Positions 7,180-13,876 of a stretch of 18,477 nucleotides of DNA are shown in pieces. Within the stretch, counting starts at the first letter, position 1, and every line of letters begins with the position of its first letter. Below the pieces are notes generated by a model. It ran no database searches. It was not told the DNA's origin and saw only the letters and a list, made by a program, of their open reading frames with translations. Source of the DNA: Pseudomonadota bacterium (GTDB lineage: Bacteria; Pseudomonadota; Alphaproteobacteria; Caulobacterales; Caulobacteraceae); assembly GCA_023428785.1 (NCBI GenBank), contig JAEYWU010000068.1:1-18477 (forward strand). The letters run 5' to 3'. Both the position numbers and the translations under genes were made by a program.

Positions 7180-7208
7180 TTTATCTGCAATCGGGGCGCC
7201 ACGATCAA
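7180..7208 (-). promoter_or_regulatory. Sigma70-like promoter of the L,D-transpeptidase gene
   Basis: On the minus strand TTGATC (7208-7203) is followed after exactly 17 bases by GATAAA (7185-7180). Transcription would start near 7173 and leave a leader of about 30 bases before ATG 7142. The spacing and local AT-richness in a high-GC background support it. Confidence 0.45.
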
Positions 7209-7264
7209 CCCGCTTCCCGTGCGACGAGTCAGCGCGGTAGGGTGGGCCGAGTGGGGGAGTGACC

Positions 7265-8572
7265 ATGAATCTGAAATCCTTGATCGTCGCGGCGGCCGTC
7301 ACCCTATTCGGACTGACGCCTGTGGCAGCCCAGGTGGAACAGGCCGCCGACGCCCTGACCTTCGTCCAGGCCGGTCGCCTGCTGGCCGATCCGGCCACGG
7401 GCCGGGTCACGACCGAACAGACGATCGTGATCCAGAACGGCCGGGTGCTGCGCATCGAGAACGGCTATGTCGGCGAAGGCCAGGGCCTGGTGGTGGATCT
7501 GCGCGACGGCTTCGTGATGCCGGGGCTGATCGACAGCCATGTCCACCTGACTGGCCAGCAGGGCCCGACCAGCCGGCTGGACGAGGTAACCCAGACCGAG
7601 GCCGATCAGGCCTTCGTCGGCGCCCGCTATGCGCGACGCACCCTGATGGCCGGCTTCACGACCGTCGCAGATCTGGGCGCCTCCAATGAAGCGATCTTCG
7701 CCCTGAGGAACGCCATCGCGCGCGGGGATGTGGACGGTCCGCGCATCCTGGCCTCGGGCTCATCGATCGCGGCCCACGGTGGTCACGGCGATATCCACGG
7801 CTATCGCAACGACGTGATGGAGGTGCTGCGCAGCCCCTCGGTCTGTTCCGGAGCGGACGACTGCGCTCGGGCCGTGCGCGAGCAGGTGCGCGCGGGCGCA
7901 GACCTGATCAAGATCACCGCGACGGGCGGGGTCCTGTCGAATACCGCCGCCGGCCTGAACCAGCAGATGAGCCAGGCCGAGCTGAACGCCATCGTCGAGA
8001 CGGCGCACCGGCTGGGCCGCCGGGTCACGGCCCACGCCCACGGGGCGGACGGGATCACCACCTTCCTGCGGGCCGGCGGCGATTCCATCGAGCACGGCAC
8101 CTATCTGGACGAGGAGGGCATCCGCCTGATGCGCCAGTCCGGAGCCTTCCTTGTGCCGACCCTGCTGGCCGGCGATTTCGTGGCGCGTATCGCCTCGGGC
8201 CCGAACAACTTTCTGACCCCGGCTCAGACCGCCAAGGCGCTGGAGGCCGGCCCGCTGATGCTCGAGATGTGCCGCCGGGCCCATGCGGCGGGCGTGCGGA
8301 TCGCCTTCGGCACCGATTCTGGGGTCTCGGCCCACGGGGACAACGCCATGGAGTTCTCTCTGCTGGTCCGGGCCGGGCTTACGCCGCTGGAAGCCATCCA
8401 GGCCGCCACCATCAATGCGGCCGAGCACCTGCAGATCGAGGACGAGACCGGCGCGCTGCGCCCCGGTCTGGCGGCCGACATGATCGCCGTGTCGGGCGAT
8501 CCCCTGGCCGATGTGACCGAGCTGGAACGTGTGCGCTTCGTGATGCGCTCCGGCCGGGTGTTCCGGAGTTAG
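7265..8572 (+). CDS. Secreted metal-dependent amidohydrolase (imidazolonepropionase/dipeptidase-like)
   Basis: 435 aa from ATG 7265, chosen because GGGGGAG sits about five bases upstream; an in-frame GTG lies two codons earlier. A signal peptide MNLKSLIVAAAVTLFGLTPVAA is present. The amidohydrolase (PF01979) metal centre is intact: HVH at residues 92-94 (PGLIDSHVHL), Lys216 (GADLIKITATGG) for the carboxylated lysine bridge, His257 (VTAHAHG), His277 (SIEHGTY) and Asp351 (FGTDSG). The C-terminal composite strand domain has GALRPGLAADMIAV. This pattern matches exported binuclear-zinc carboxypeptidases/dipeptidases such as those characterised from Caulobacter (Xaa-Arg or Xaa-Pro types). The substrate cannot be fixed from the sequence. 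It is followed after five bases by a membrane protein gene, probably in one operon. Confidence 0.88.
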   Translation: MNLKSLIVAAAVTLFGLTPVAAQVEQAADALTFVQAGRLLADPATGRVTTEQTIVIQNGRVLRIENGYVGEGQGLVVDLRDGFVMPGLIDSHVHLTGQQGPTSRLDEVTQTEADQAFVGARYARRTLMAGFTTVADLGASNEAIFALRNAIARGDVDGPRILASGSSIAAHGGHGDIHGYRNDVMEVLRSPSVCSGADDCARAVREQVRAGADLIKITATGGVLSNTAAGLNQQMSQAELNAIVETAHRLGRRVTAHAHGADGITTFLRAGGDSIEHGTYLDEEGIRLMRQSGAFLVPTLLAGDFVARIASGPNNFLTPAQTAKALEAGPLMLEMCRRAHAAGVRIAFGTDSGVSAHGDNAMEFSLLVRAGLTPLEAIQAATINAAEHLQIEDETGALRPGLAADMIAVSGDPLADVTELERVRFVMRSGRVFRS

Positions 8573-8577
8573 AAGTC

Positions 8578-9084
8578 ATGAACCCCGAACAAATCCTGCC
8601 TATCGTCATCCCGGTCGCGGTGCTGGCCATCATTCTGATGCGCACGCGGCGGCCCCGGCCGCTGAACCTGCATTTGATGTGGATCGTGCCGCTGCTGGTC
8701 ATCGTCGGCATCGGCATGGGCCTGTTCTTCACCCCGCATGAGCCGTTCGGGGCGTGGGCCTATGCCGGCTTCGCCTTCGCGCTTGGCCTGGGCGGGGCAG
8801 CCGGATGGTGGCGCGGCAAGACCATCGACATTCACCGGGACGCGGAGACCGGCCGGCTGATGGCCCAGCCCTCTCCGCTGGGGCTGGTGCTGATCGTGGG
8901 CCTGCTGATCGCGCGCCGTAGCCTGGACGCCTATCTGATCGCCCATGCCGAGGCCTGGCATCTGAACGCCGTGGCGATCACCGACGCCTTCATGCTGTTT
9001 GCGGTCGGGCTGGTGGTGGTCCAGAGGATCGAAATGTTCATCCGCGGCCGGTCGATCATGGCGGCGGCGCCCTCGGCGGCCTGA
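8578..9084 (+). CDS. Integral membrane protein, CcdC/DUF1453-like
   Basis: 168 aa from ATG 8578, with GGAG (8565-8568) inside the end of the preceding gene. Five or so hydrophobic helices are visible: about residues 5-21 (ILPIVIPVAVLAIILM), 33-52 (WIVPLLVIVGIGMGLFF), 58-75 (AWAYAGFAFALGLGGAAG), 103-118 (PLGLVLIVGLLIARR) and 130-150 (VAITDAFMLFAVGLVVV). Between the third and fourth is a polar loop GKTIDIHRDAETGRLMAQPSP. This loop and the helix layout resemble the CcdC/DUF1453 membrane family. No enzymatic motif is visible. Its five-base spacing from the amidohydrolase suggests cotranscription. Confidence 0.72.
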   Translation: MNPEQILPIVIPVAVLAIILMRTRRPRPLNLHLMWIVPLLVIVGIGMGLFFTPHEPFGAWAYAGFAFALGLGGAAGWWRGKTIDIHRDAETGRLMAQPSPLGLVLIVGLLIARRSLDAYLIAHAEAWHLNAVAITDAFMLFAVGLVVVQRIEMFIRGRSIMAAAPSAA

Positions 9085-9100
9085 GCCTGTCACAGGCCGA

Positions 9101-9128
9101 TTGACCCGCGAAGTCGGCGCCCTATGTT
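9101..9128 (+). promoter_or_regulatory. Promoter of tRNA-Leu
   Basis: TTGACC (9101-9106) and TATGTT (9123-9128) are separated by 16 bases. A start near 9135 would leave about 10 bases of leader before the tRNA 5' end at 9146. The position and near-consensus hexamers make this a good stable-RNA promoter. Confidence 0.6.
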
Positions 9129-9145
9129 GCGCCGCCTTGCCCCCG

Positions 9146-9231
9146 GCCCCGGTGGCGAAATGGTAGACGCGGCAGACTCAAAATCTGCTGTCCGTGAGGG
9201 CGTGTTGGTTCGAGTCCGACCCGGGGCACCA
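9146..9231 (+). tRNA. tRNA-Leu (anticodon CAA)
   Basis: 86 nt including an encoded CCA. The acceptor arm GCCCCGG pairs with CCGGGGC. The D-arm is GCG...CGC. The anticodon stem GCAGA/TCTGC encloses the loop CTCAAAA, giving anticodon CAA, which reads TTG. A long class II variable arm (TGTCCGTGAGGGCGT) identifies Leu rather than a class I tRNA. The T-arm is GTTGG-TTCGAGT-CCGAC. Its promoter is immediately upstream. Confidence 0.96.
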
Positions 9232-9239
9232 AGGCTGAA

Positions 9240-9256
9240 GGCGCGAATCGCGCGCC
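9240..9256. repeat. GGCGCG/CGCGCC hairpin with GANTC core, copy 1
   Basis: GGCGCG (9240-9245) and CGCGCC (9251-9256) flank AATCG, creating GAATC at 9245-9249. It starts eight bases after tRNA-Leu, so it may terminate the tRNA transcript. A second element with the same arms and a GAGTC core is at 11623-11640. Confidence 0.5.
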
Positions 9257-9310
9257 ACATTCCCGCCCCATTTGCGCGGGGGGGATACCGGTATCTTGCC
9301 GGTCACATGT

Positions 9311-9355
9311 CCGTGAGGCCTCAGTCGCGAACGGTTCGCACACGCTGACTCACGG
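9311..9355. other. Nested imperfect 45-base hairpin
   Basis: CCGTGAG (9311-9317) pairs with CTCACGG (9349-9355). TCAG (9321-9324) pairs with CTGA (9345-9348). GCGAAC (9327-9332) pairs with GTTCGC (9334-9339) around one central G, so the innermost pairs would open to form a loop. Up to 17 base pairs are possible. No coding frame explains the symmetry. Confidence 0.5.
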
Positions 9356-9446
9356 CGCCAAAGCCAAGCCTGCAAGGCGTCTGATGCCGGTGTGGGGCAG
9401 GCGGGCGCCCCCCTCACAGCGAAGGTCGGATTCGTCTGACGGTTGA

Positions 9447-9464
9447 GTGTCCGATGTCGGACAC
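9447..9464. promoter_or_regulatory. 18-bp operator-like palindrome
   Basis: GTGTCCGA-TG-TCGGACAC has perfect 8-bp arms around two bases. It lies 48 bases upstream of the small gene at 9512. The right-arm word TGTCGGACA recurs at 9513-9521 inside the start of that gene. Such symmetry is typical of a dimeric repressor site; the regulator is not identified. Confidence 0.5.
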
Positions 9465-9511
9465 AAGGGTATGGTCAAGCTTGAGAAGCGGCGTTTCGGG
9501 AGGCCGTGACC

Positions 9512-9730
9512 GTGTCGGACAACCTATTGAATTCCGTGGACCTGGCTCTCGCCTATGCGGCCGACCGATGTGGGCATCGCAAGGCGGCGGCGCTCCTTCG
9601 ACAGGCGGCCTTCGCGACCGGGATCGAGGACTGGAAGTCGCTCCGACCGCAACTGGCCAAGGCCCTTGTGCGGGCGGTCGACGCCAGCGACTGCGCGCCG
9701 AACGACGGACCCAGAAAGCCGAACGCCTAG
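9512..9730 (+). CDS. Small hypothetical cytoplasmic protein
   Basis: 72 aa from GTG 9512, chosen because GGGAGG (9498-9503) sits eight bases before it; an in-frame GTG at 9506 is too close to that site. The protein is helical and soluble, running from MSDNLLNSVDLALAYAADR through a basic GHRKAAALLRQAAF segment to IEDWKSLRPQLAKALVRAV, then a polar tail rich in Pro and Asn. There is no signal peptide or membrane helix. I recognise no family. The palindrome at 9447-9464 suggests it is controlled by a dimeric regulator. It is convergent with the membrane-tethered LuxR-type gene, with only 15 bases between the two stop codons. Confidence 0.6.
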   Translation: MSDNLLNSVDLALAYAADRCGHRKAAALLRQAAFATGIEDWKSLRPQLAKALVRAVDASDCAPNDGPRKPNA

Positions 9731-9745
9731 CGACGCCGCCTCAGC

Positions 9746-10180
9746 TCAGCGCAGCGCCTGGAACCGCAGGGCCAGTTCGGCCGTGGCCCAGATGATCACC
9801 GCGATCGCGGCCAGGGCCGCCGCTGTGATGGCCACCAGCATGGGCCCAGCCCAGGCGCCGAGACGATCCAGCGCCTCGCCGACCAGACTGCGGCCATTCG
9901 AAACGGTGGGAGATGGGATTTCCGGCTGGACGGCGGGCGCCGGCGCCTCATCCAGGCCGATCGCCAGGCGGGCGGCCTCCCAGCTGCGGCTCACGCCCAG
10001 CTTGCGGCGGGAACTGGCCAGATGGTCGTTGAAGGTGCCTAGGCTGATCGACAGGGCGCGGGCGGCCAGCTTGGCCTCGCCGTGGTCGCGCAGGGCGGCG
10101 AGACATTGGCGTTCGCGCTCGGTCAGGCGCTGCAGGCCCGAAGGCCCGGTGCGATCGTCGGCGTCGGTGCGCGCGTCCAT
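9746..10180 (-). CDS. Membrane-tethered LuxR-type helix-turn-helix protein
   Basis: 144 aa from ATG 10180. Residues 18-75 form a LuxR/GerE-type DNA-binding domain: LTERERQCLAAL, then AKLAARALSISLGTFNDHLASSRRKLGVSR, with the usual recognition-helix layout. A linker rich in Ala and Pro follows (about 78-95). Residues about 110-138 are one hydrophobic helix (GPMLVAITAAALAAIAVIIWATAELAL). The order HTH first, membrane helix last is the reverse of ToxR-like sensors with large periplasmic domains; almost nothing is left outside the membrane. It therefore probably senses the membrane or a partner membrane protein. It is divergent from a four-helix membrane protein at 10318, a natural candidate partner or target. 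Confidence 0.8.
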   Translation of the reverse strand: MDARTDADDRTGPSGLQRLTERERQCLAALRDHGEAKLAARALSISLGTFNDHLASSRRKLGVSRSWEAARLAIGLDEAPAPAVQPEIPSPTVSNGRSLVGEALDRLGAWAGPMLVAITAAALAAIAVIIWATAELALRFQALR

Positions 10181-10317
10181 TCCAGATATCCGGCCGGTCA
10201 GGCCAAGCTGTCTTGCGGCGAGAATCGTCTAGGAGCGTATCGGCGGCTACAGCCTTCGCGTCCAGACCGCCTACGGAAAAAAGCGGCGTGGCCGGGGACG
10301 TCACGGGAGACGGCGGG

Positions 10318-10734
10318 ATGGCGATCGGATCGCTCTATGAACTGGCCTGGACCGTGGCCGCGATCGTCGCCTTCGGCGCCGCCATCCTGGCGGGCGGTCT
10401 GGCGCGTCGCGCCGGCGGGGTGGTGGCCGTCGCCTGGGCTCTGTCGCTTGCGGTCGACGGACGTGATTTGAGCCTGGAGCGGGGGCTGCTGTTCGCCATT
10501 GATCTGGGGATCGCCGCCTATCTGGTCTGGCTGACACGAAGCCATCGGCCGGCGTGGCTGATCTTCACGGCCGCCTGCGCGACGCTGCTGGTGGTGAACT
10601 ACGGGGTCTATGTGCTGCTGCCGCAGGTTCGCGAATGGGCCTTCCTGTCGGTCTCGCACCTGTGGAGCGCCGCCATCCTTGTGGGCCTGATCTGGGGCGC
10701 GGTCGCCACCTGGCGTCGGACGCGCAAAGACTGA
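10318..10734 (+). CDS. Four-helix integral membrane protein, unknown function
   Basis: 138 aa from ATG 10318, with GGGAG about nine bases upstream; longer readings from a TTG at 10213 begin with polar sequence that lacks a ribosome-binding site. Four hydrophobic segments are visible: about residues 8-28 (AWTVAAIVAFGAAILAGGLA), 33-41 extending to 65 (VVAVAWALSLAV and GLLFAIDLGIAAYLVWL), 78-101 (WLIFTAACATLLVVNYGVYVLL) and 110-130 (SHLWSAAILVGLIWGAVATW). The C-terminus is basic (RRTRKD), predicting a cytoplasmic end. I recognise no family. It is divergent from the tethered LuxR-type gene, with a GANTC site (10222-10226) in the 137-base gap. Its stop lies four bases before the end of the convergent TPR gene. 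Confidence 0.7.
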   Translation: MAIGSLYELAWTVAAIVAFGAAILAGGLARRAGGVVAVAWALSLAVDGRDLSLERGLLFAIDLGIAAYLVWLTRSHRPAWLIFTAACATLLVVNYGVYVLLPQVREWAFLSVSHLWSAAILVGLIWGAVATWRRTRKD

Positions 10735-10738
10735 CGGA

Positions 10739-11596
10739 TCAACCCCCGCGCAGGGCTTCCCATGTCCGGCCGCCGGCCGCCGGGGCGGCGGGGCCCGAGG
10801 TGCGGCGCAGCCACTGCAGGTTCTGCTCGACCATTTCGGGCGGCAGTTCGCGGCGCAGCATCTGTTCTGCCTCAGGGATACGGCCCTGAAGGCCGATCAG
10901 CAGGGCGAGGTTCAACCGCATCTGGATCGTCGCGCTGGGCTGGTTCACGGCGCGGCGCAGCAGGGCCTCGGCCTCGGCCGACTGGCCCTGATCGGCCATG
11001 GCCAGGGCCATGTTGGTCAGGACCGTCGGATTTTCCGGAGACAGGGCCAGTGCGTCGGTCCAGGCCTGACGCGCCTCGTCATGACGGCTGACCTGATTGA
11101 GGGCGACGCCCAGGAGCGACACGGCCCGCCAGTCGGACGGTTCCATGGCCCGGGCCTGCTCCAGAGGTGCGATGGCGTAGAAGGCCTGGCCCTGGTCGAT
11201 CTTGGCGCGGGCGAACTCCATCATGGCGCGGCGATCGCCGGGCGCAATGACGAGGGCCTGCTGGGCGCTGTCGGCGGCCTCCTGATGACGGCCGAGCTCG
11301 CGCTGGGCGCGGGACAGGCTGAGATAGGCGTCGACGTCGTTCGGCGAAATCGAGACTTCGGCCGCCCAGAAGACGGCGCGCGACAGGGGATCGAGGCGCT
11401 CGGCCTGAGCGCGTTGCTCGGCGGTGGCGGTCCGGCGGTCGGGTGTGGCGGGAGCCTGGACGGTGGGCTCCGGCGCGGGGGCCTCGGCGGTGCGGTCACG
11501 GTCGCGTCCAAACGGCCAGACCTGGGCCTGGGCCGGCAGGGCGGCGGTGGTCGCGAGGATGGCGACGGTTGCGAAGGCGAGGCTCTTGGGCGACAT
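10739..11596 (-). CDS. Exported TPR-repeat protein (TadD-like)
   Basis: 285 aa from ATG 11596, with AGGA eight bases upstream. A signal peptide MSPKSLAFATVAILATTAALPAQA is followed by a Pro/Ala-rich low-complexity stretch (about 36-60). Tetratricopeptide repeats follow from about residue 78: SRAQRELGRHQEAADSAQQAL, IDQGQAFYAIAPLEQARAM, LGVALNQVSRHDEARQAWTDAL, ALAMADQGQSAEAEALLRRAV. These have the W/L-G-Y-A-F-A-P spacing of TPRs. The architecture resembles the TadD-like periplasmic proteins of Flp pilus systems, but no other pilus gene is present, so the specific role is open. It is divergent from the M17 aminopeptidase gene. Confidence 0.78.
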   Translation of the reverse strand: MSPKSLAFATVAILATTAALPAQAQVWPFGRDRDRTAEAPAPEPTVQAPATPDRRTATAEQRAQAERLDPLSRAVFWAAEVSISPNDVDAYLSLSRAQRELGRHQEAADSAQQALVIAPGDRRAMMEFARAKIDQGQAFYAIAPLEQARAMEPSDWRAVSLLGVALNQVSRHDEARQAWTDALALSPENPTVLTNMALAMADQGQSAEAEALLRRAVNQPSATIQMRLNLALLIGLQGRIPEAEQMLRRELPPEMVEQNLQWLRRTSGPAAPAAGGRTWEALRGG

Positions 11597-11622
11597 GACG
11601 GGCGTCCTGACCGGTCCGGTTC

Positions 11623-11640
11623 GGCGCGGAGTCTCGCGCC
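11623..11640. repeat. GGCGCG/CGCGCC hairpin with GANTC core, copy 2
   Basis: GGCGCG (11623-11628) and CGCGCC (11635-11640) flank GAGTCT, with a GANTC site at 11629-11633. It lies in the 86-base gap between the divergent TPR and aminopeptidase genes, so it could act on either promoter. The arms are identical to the element at 9240-9256. Confidence 0.5.
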
Positions 11641-11682
11641 GCGGCGGTCAAGGAGTGGTTAACCTGTCCGGAAGGCCCCGCC

Positions 11683-13071
11683 ATGCCCAACGTCCTGATC
11701 GCCGCCTCCGACAAGGCCATACCGCTGTCGCTGGTGTCCGAGGAGGCTTTCGAGGCCCTGACCGACGAGGGGCTCAAGGAGCTCGGCCGGGGCCAGGACT
11801 TCAAGGGTCAGGCCGGACGCATGCTGATCGACGCCGGCCCGGATGGACGGGTGCGGCGGGTGCTGGCCGGCGCCGGCAAGTCCGGGATCGATCCGATGAG
11901 CGCTCGCTCGCTGGCGGCGCGCCTGCCGGAGGGCGACTATATCCTGGCCGAGGCGCCGCAGGGGCTGGACGCGGAACTGTTCGCGACCGGCTGGATGCTG
12001 GGCGCCTATCTGTTCGACCGCTACAGGGCCCGCCCGGAGCGGGGCCGGGCGCGGCTGGTGGTCGGCGAAGACTCCGTTCTGAAGGCGGCGCATGAGGTCG
12101 CCTCGGCCTGCCTGCTGGCGCGCGAGATGGTCGACACCCCGGCCCAGGACATGGGCCCTCTGCAGATCGAGACGATCGCGCGCGAGATCGCCGAGGCGCA
12201 CGGCGCGGACATCTCGGTCATCAGCGGCGCCGATCTGCTGGAGCAGAACTATCCGGCGGTCCACGCCGTGGGGCGCGCGGCGACGGCAGAGCGGGCGCCG
12301 CGCATCATCGAGATCGGGTGGCATCTGGATCAGACCGATCTCCCGCTGGTCGCTCTGGTCGGCAAGGGCGTGGTGTTCGATTCCGGCGGTCTGGACATCA
12401 AACCGGCGGCCGGGATGCGCCACATGAAGAAGGACATGGGCGGCTCGGCCCATGCCCTGTCGCTGGGACGGCTGGTCATGCAGGCGGGTCTGAAGGTGCG
12501 GTTGGTGGTGCTGGTCGCCGCCGTCGAGAACGCCATCTCGGGTGACGCCTTCCGGCCGGGCGACGTCGTGCGGACGCGCAAGGGGCTGACGGTCGAGATC
12601 GGCAATACCGACGCTGAGGGGCGGGTGATCCTGTCCGATGCGCTCGCGCGGGCGGGCGAGCACACACCGGACCTGACGATCGATTTCGCGACCCTGACCG
12701 GCGCCGCCCGGATCGCCCTGGGGCCGGAACTGCCGCCCTTCTACACGGACGATGAAGCGCTGGCGGGCGAGCTGGTCGCCGCTGCGGCTGATCGCCGCGA
12801 TCCCGTCTGGCGCATGCCGCTGTGGGCCGGATACCGGACGGCCGTGGAGGCCGAGATCGCCGATCTGAGGAACGACGCGGCGGAGTGGGCCCTGGCCGGA
12901 TCGGTGACGGCGGCCCTGTTCCTGCAACGGTTTGCGCCGGAGACGGGCGTCTGGTGCCACTTCGATATCTTCGCCTGGAACAACCGGGCGCGGCCCGGCC
13001 ATCCGATGGGCGGCGAGGCCCAGGCGATGCGGGCGGTCTTCAAGGTGCTGAGCGACCGCTACGGGCGTTAA
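11683..13071 (+). CDS. Leucyl aminopeptidase family (M17) metallopeptidase
   Basis: 462 aa from ATG 11683, with GGAAGG seven bases upstream. The C-terminal catalytic domain has KGVVFDSGGLDIKPAAGMRHMKKDMGG (from residue 228), with the metal-binding Lys and Asp, and the M17 signature NTDAEGRV from residue 308, followed by PDLTIDFATLTGAARIALG. These carry the two-zinc site and the catalytic Lys and Arg. The N-terminal macro-like domain (residues 1-160) is divergent, as in the family. The enzyme removes N-terminal residues from peptides in the cytoplasm. It is followed after 34 bases by the NlpC/P60 gene, suggesting joint peptide processing. It resembles PepA, but the short N-domain suggests the alphaproteobacterial branch, so I withhold a symbol. 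Confidence 0.93.
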   Translation: MPNVLIAASDKAIPLSLVSEEAFEALTDEGLKELGRGQDFKGQAGRMLIDAGPDGRVRRVLAGAGKSGIDPMSARSLAARLPEGDYILAEAPQGLDAELFATGWMLGAYLFDRYRARPERGRARLVVGEDSVLKAAHEVASACLLAREMVDTPAQDMGPLQIETIAREIAEAHGADISVISGADLLEQNYPAVHAVGRAATAERAPRIIEIGWHLDQTDLPLVALVGKGVVFDSGGLDIKPAAGMRHMKKDMGGSAHALSLGRLVMQAGLKVRLVVLVAAVENAISGDAFRPGDVVRTRKGLTVEIGNTDAEGRVILSDALARAGEHTPDLTIDFATLTGAARIALGPELPPFYTDDEALAGELVAAAADRRDPVWRMPLWAGYRTAVEAEIADLRNDAAEWALAGSVTAALFLQRFAPETGVWCHFDIFAWNNRARPGHPMGGEAQAMRAVFKVLSDRYGR

Positions 13072-13105
13072 CCGGGCTTTTCAGGCTTCTGCGCTATCGG
13101 GCGGT

Positions 13106-13876
13106 GTGACCTTCGCGCCCGATCTCGACCCGCGTTTCCTGCTCGCCCGGCCCGACCTGGCCGAGCTGGCGCTCGAGGGCTGGGTGCAGGCCGAGCGCTT
13201 TGAGGCGGCGCGTCCGATGCATGGCGCGCAGCCGGTCTCCGACATCTACGGCGCGGACGACGAACGGATCGACCAGCTACTGGCGGGCGAAGGCTTCGAC
13301 GTGCTCGAGGTCGCGGGGGACCGGGCCTGGGGCCGGGCGCGCCGAGACGGCGTCGTCGGCTGGATGGCGCTCAAGGATCTGGCCGAGGGCCGGCCGCTGG
13401 CCCGCTACCGAATCGCCGAGCCTGGCGGCCTGCCGCTGAACGCCCTGACGATCGATGCCGGGGATGGCGCACGGCCGGTTGGCGATTTCGACAACGACCT
13501 CGCCTCGGTGGCCGAGCGGCTCATCGGCGCACGCCATGCGCTGGGCGGCCGGTCTTCGGTCGAGACGGATTGCGCAGGTCTGGTGCAGCAGGCGCTGATG
13601 GCTTGCGGCCGGGCCGCGCCGCGCTGGTCGGACCAGCAGGCGAAGCTGGGCGATGAGGTTCAGGACGCTGAGCGCCGCCGCGGCGACATCGTGGTCTGGC
13701 TCAGGACCGGTGACGGTCCGGGCGCCTGGACCGGACATTCGGCCATCGTGCTGGACGAGACGTCGGTCATCCATGCGAGCGGGCATCATGGCGCGGTCGT
13801 CGCGGAAGCCTTCGCCGAGGCCGATGCGCGCTGTCTGGCCGACGGCATGGCGCGGGCTGTTTTCCGCCGGATTTAG
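13106..13876 (+). CDS. SH3 plus NlpC/P60 cysteine peptidase, apparently cytoplasmic
   Basis: 256 aa from GTG 13106; there is no clear ribosome-binding site, and translation may be coupled to the upstream gene. Residues about 28-95 look like a bacterial SH3 domain (GAQPVSDIYGADD, VLEVAGDRAWGRARRDGVVGWMALKDL). The NlpC/P60 domain begins near residue 128, with ETDCAGLVQQAL (Cys156), GHSAIVLD (His211) and VIHASGHHGAVV (His223), a complete Cys-His-His set. WSDQQAKLGD and GDIVVW are typical conserved segments. These enzymes cut gamma-D-glutamyl to diaminopimelate bonds in murein peptides. No signal peptide or lipobox is present, so a cytoplasmic recycling role like that of YkfC is more likely than wall cleavage. 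Its stop overlaps that of the convergent sulfotransferase by four bases. Confidence 0.85.
   Translation: MTFAPDLDPRFLLARPDLAELALEGWVQAERFEAARPMHGAQPVSDIYGADDERIDQLLAGEGFDVLEVAGDRAWGRARRDGVVGWMALKDLAEGRPLARYRIAEPGGLPLNALTIDAGDGARPVGDFDNDLASVAERLIGARHALGGRSSVETDCAGLVQQALMACGRAAPRWSDQQAKLGDEVQDAERRRGDIVVWLRTGDGPGAWTGHSAIVLDETSVIHASGHHGAVVAEAFAEADARCLADGMARAVFRRI

Larger units (their letters stand above)
9232..9511. other. Gene-poor intergenic stretch rich in inverted repeats
   Basis: No credible coding sequence is seen on either strand in these 280 bases; the minus-strand open frames are the antisense of tRNA-Leu. It holds a GC hairpin with a GANTC core (9240-9256), a 12-bp palindrome GATACCGGTATC (9284-9295), a nested 45-base hairpin (9311-9355), a looser 6-bp stem GCCTGC/GCAGGC (9368-9402) and an 18-bp operator-like palindrome (9447-9464). 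GANTC sites occur at 9245, 9347 and 9429. It may hold tRNA processing or termination signals, a small structured RNA, or the regulatory region of the downstream small gene. Confidence 0.5.

Noticed and set aside
9122..9417. Minus-strand open frames with peptides such as PRVGLEPTRPHGQ and GSDSNQHALTDSRF
   Set aside because: These are the well-known false proteins translated from the antisense of tRNA-Leu genes.
9146..9511. tRNA-Leu as an integration site for a mobile element
   Set aside because: No integrase, no repeated tRNA 3' end and no compositional break are visible in the window.
11657..11664. GTTAAC as a CtrA-type half-site upstream of the aminopeptidase gene; also TTAACC at 13069
   Set aside because: Neither has the second TTAA at the required 7-base spacing; a single half-site is not enough.
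11659..13002. Long minus-strand open frame opposite the M17 aminopeptidase
   Set aside because: It is antisense to a clear enzyme gene, with low-complexity Arg/Gln/His composition and no motifs.
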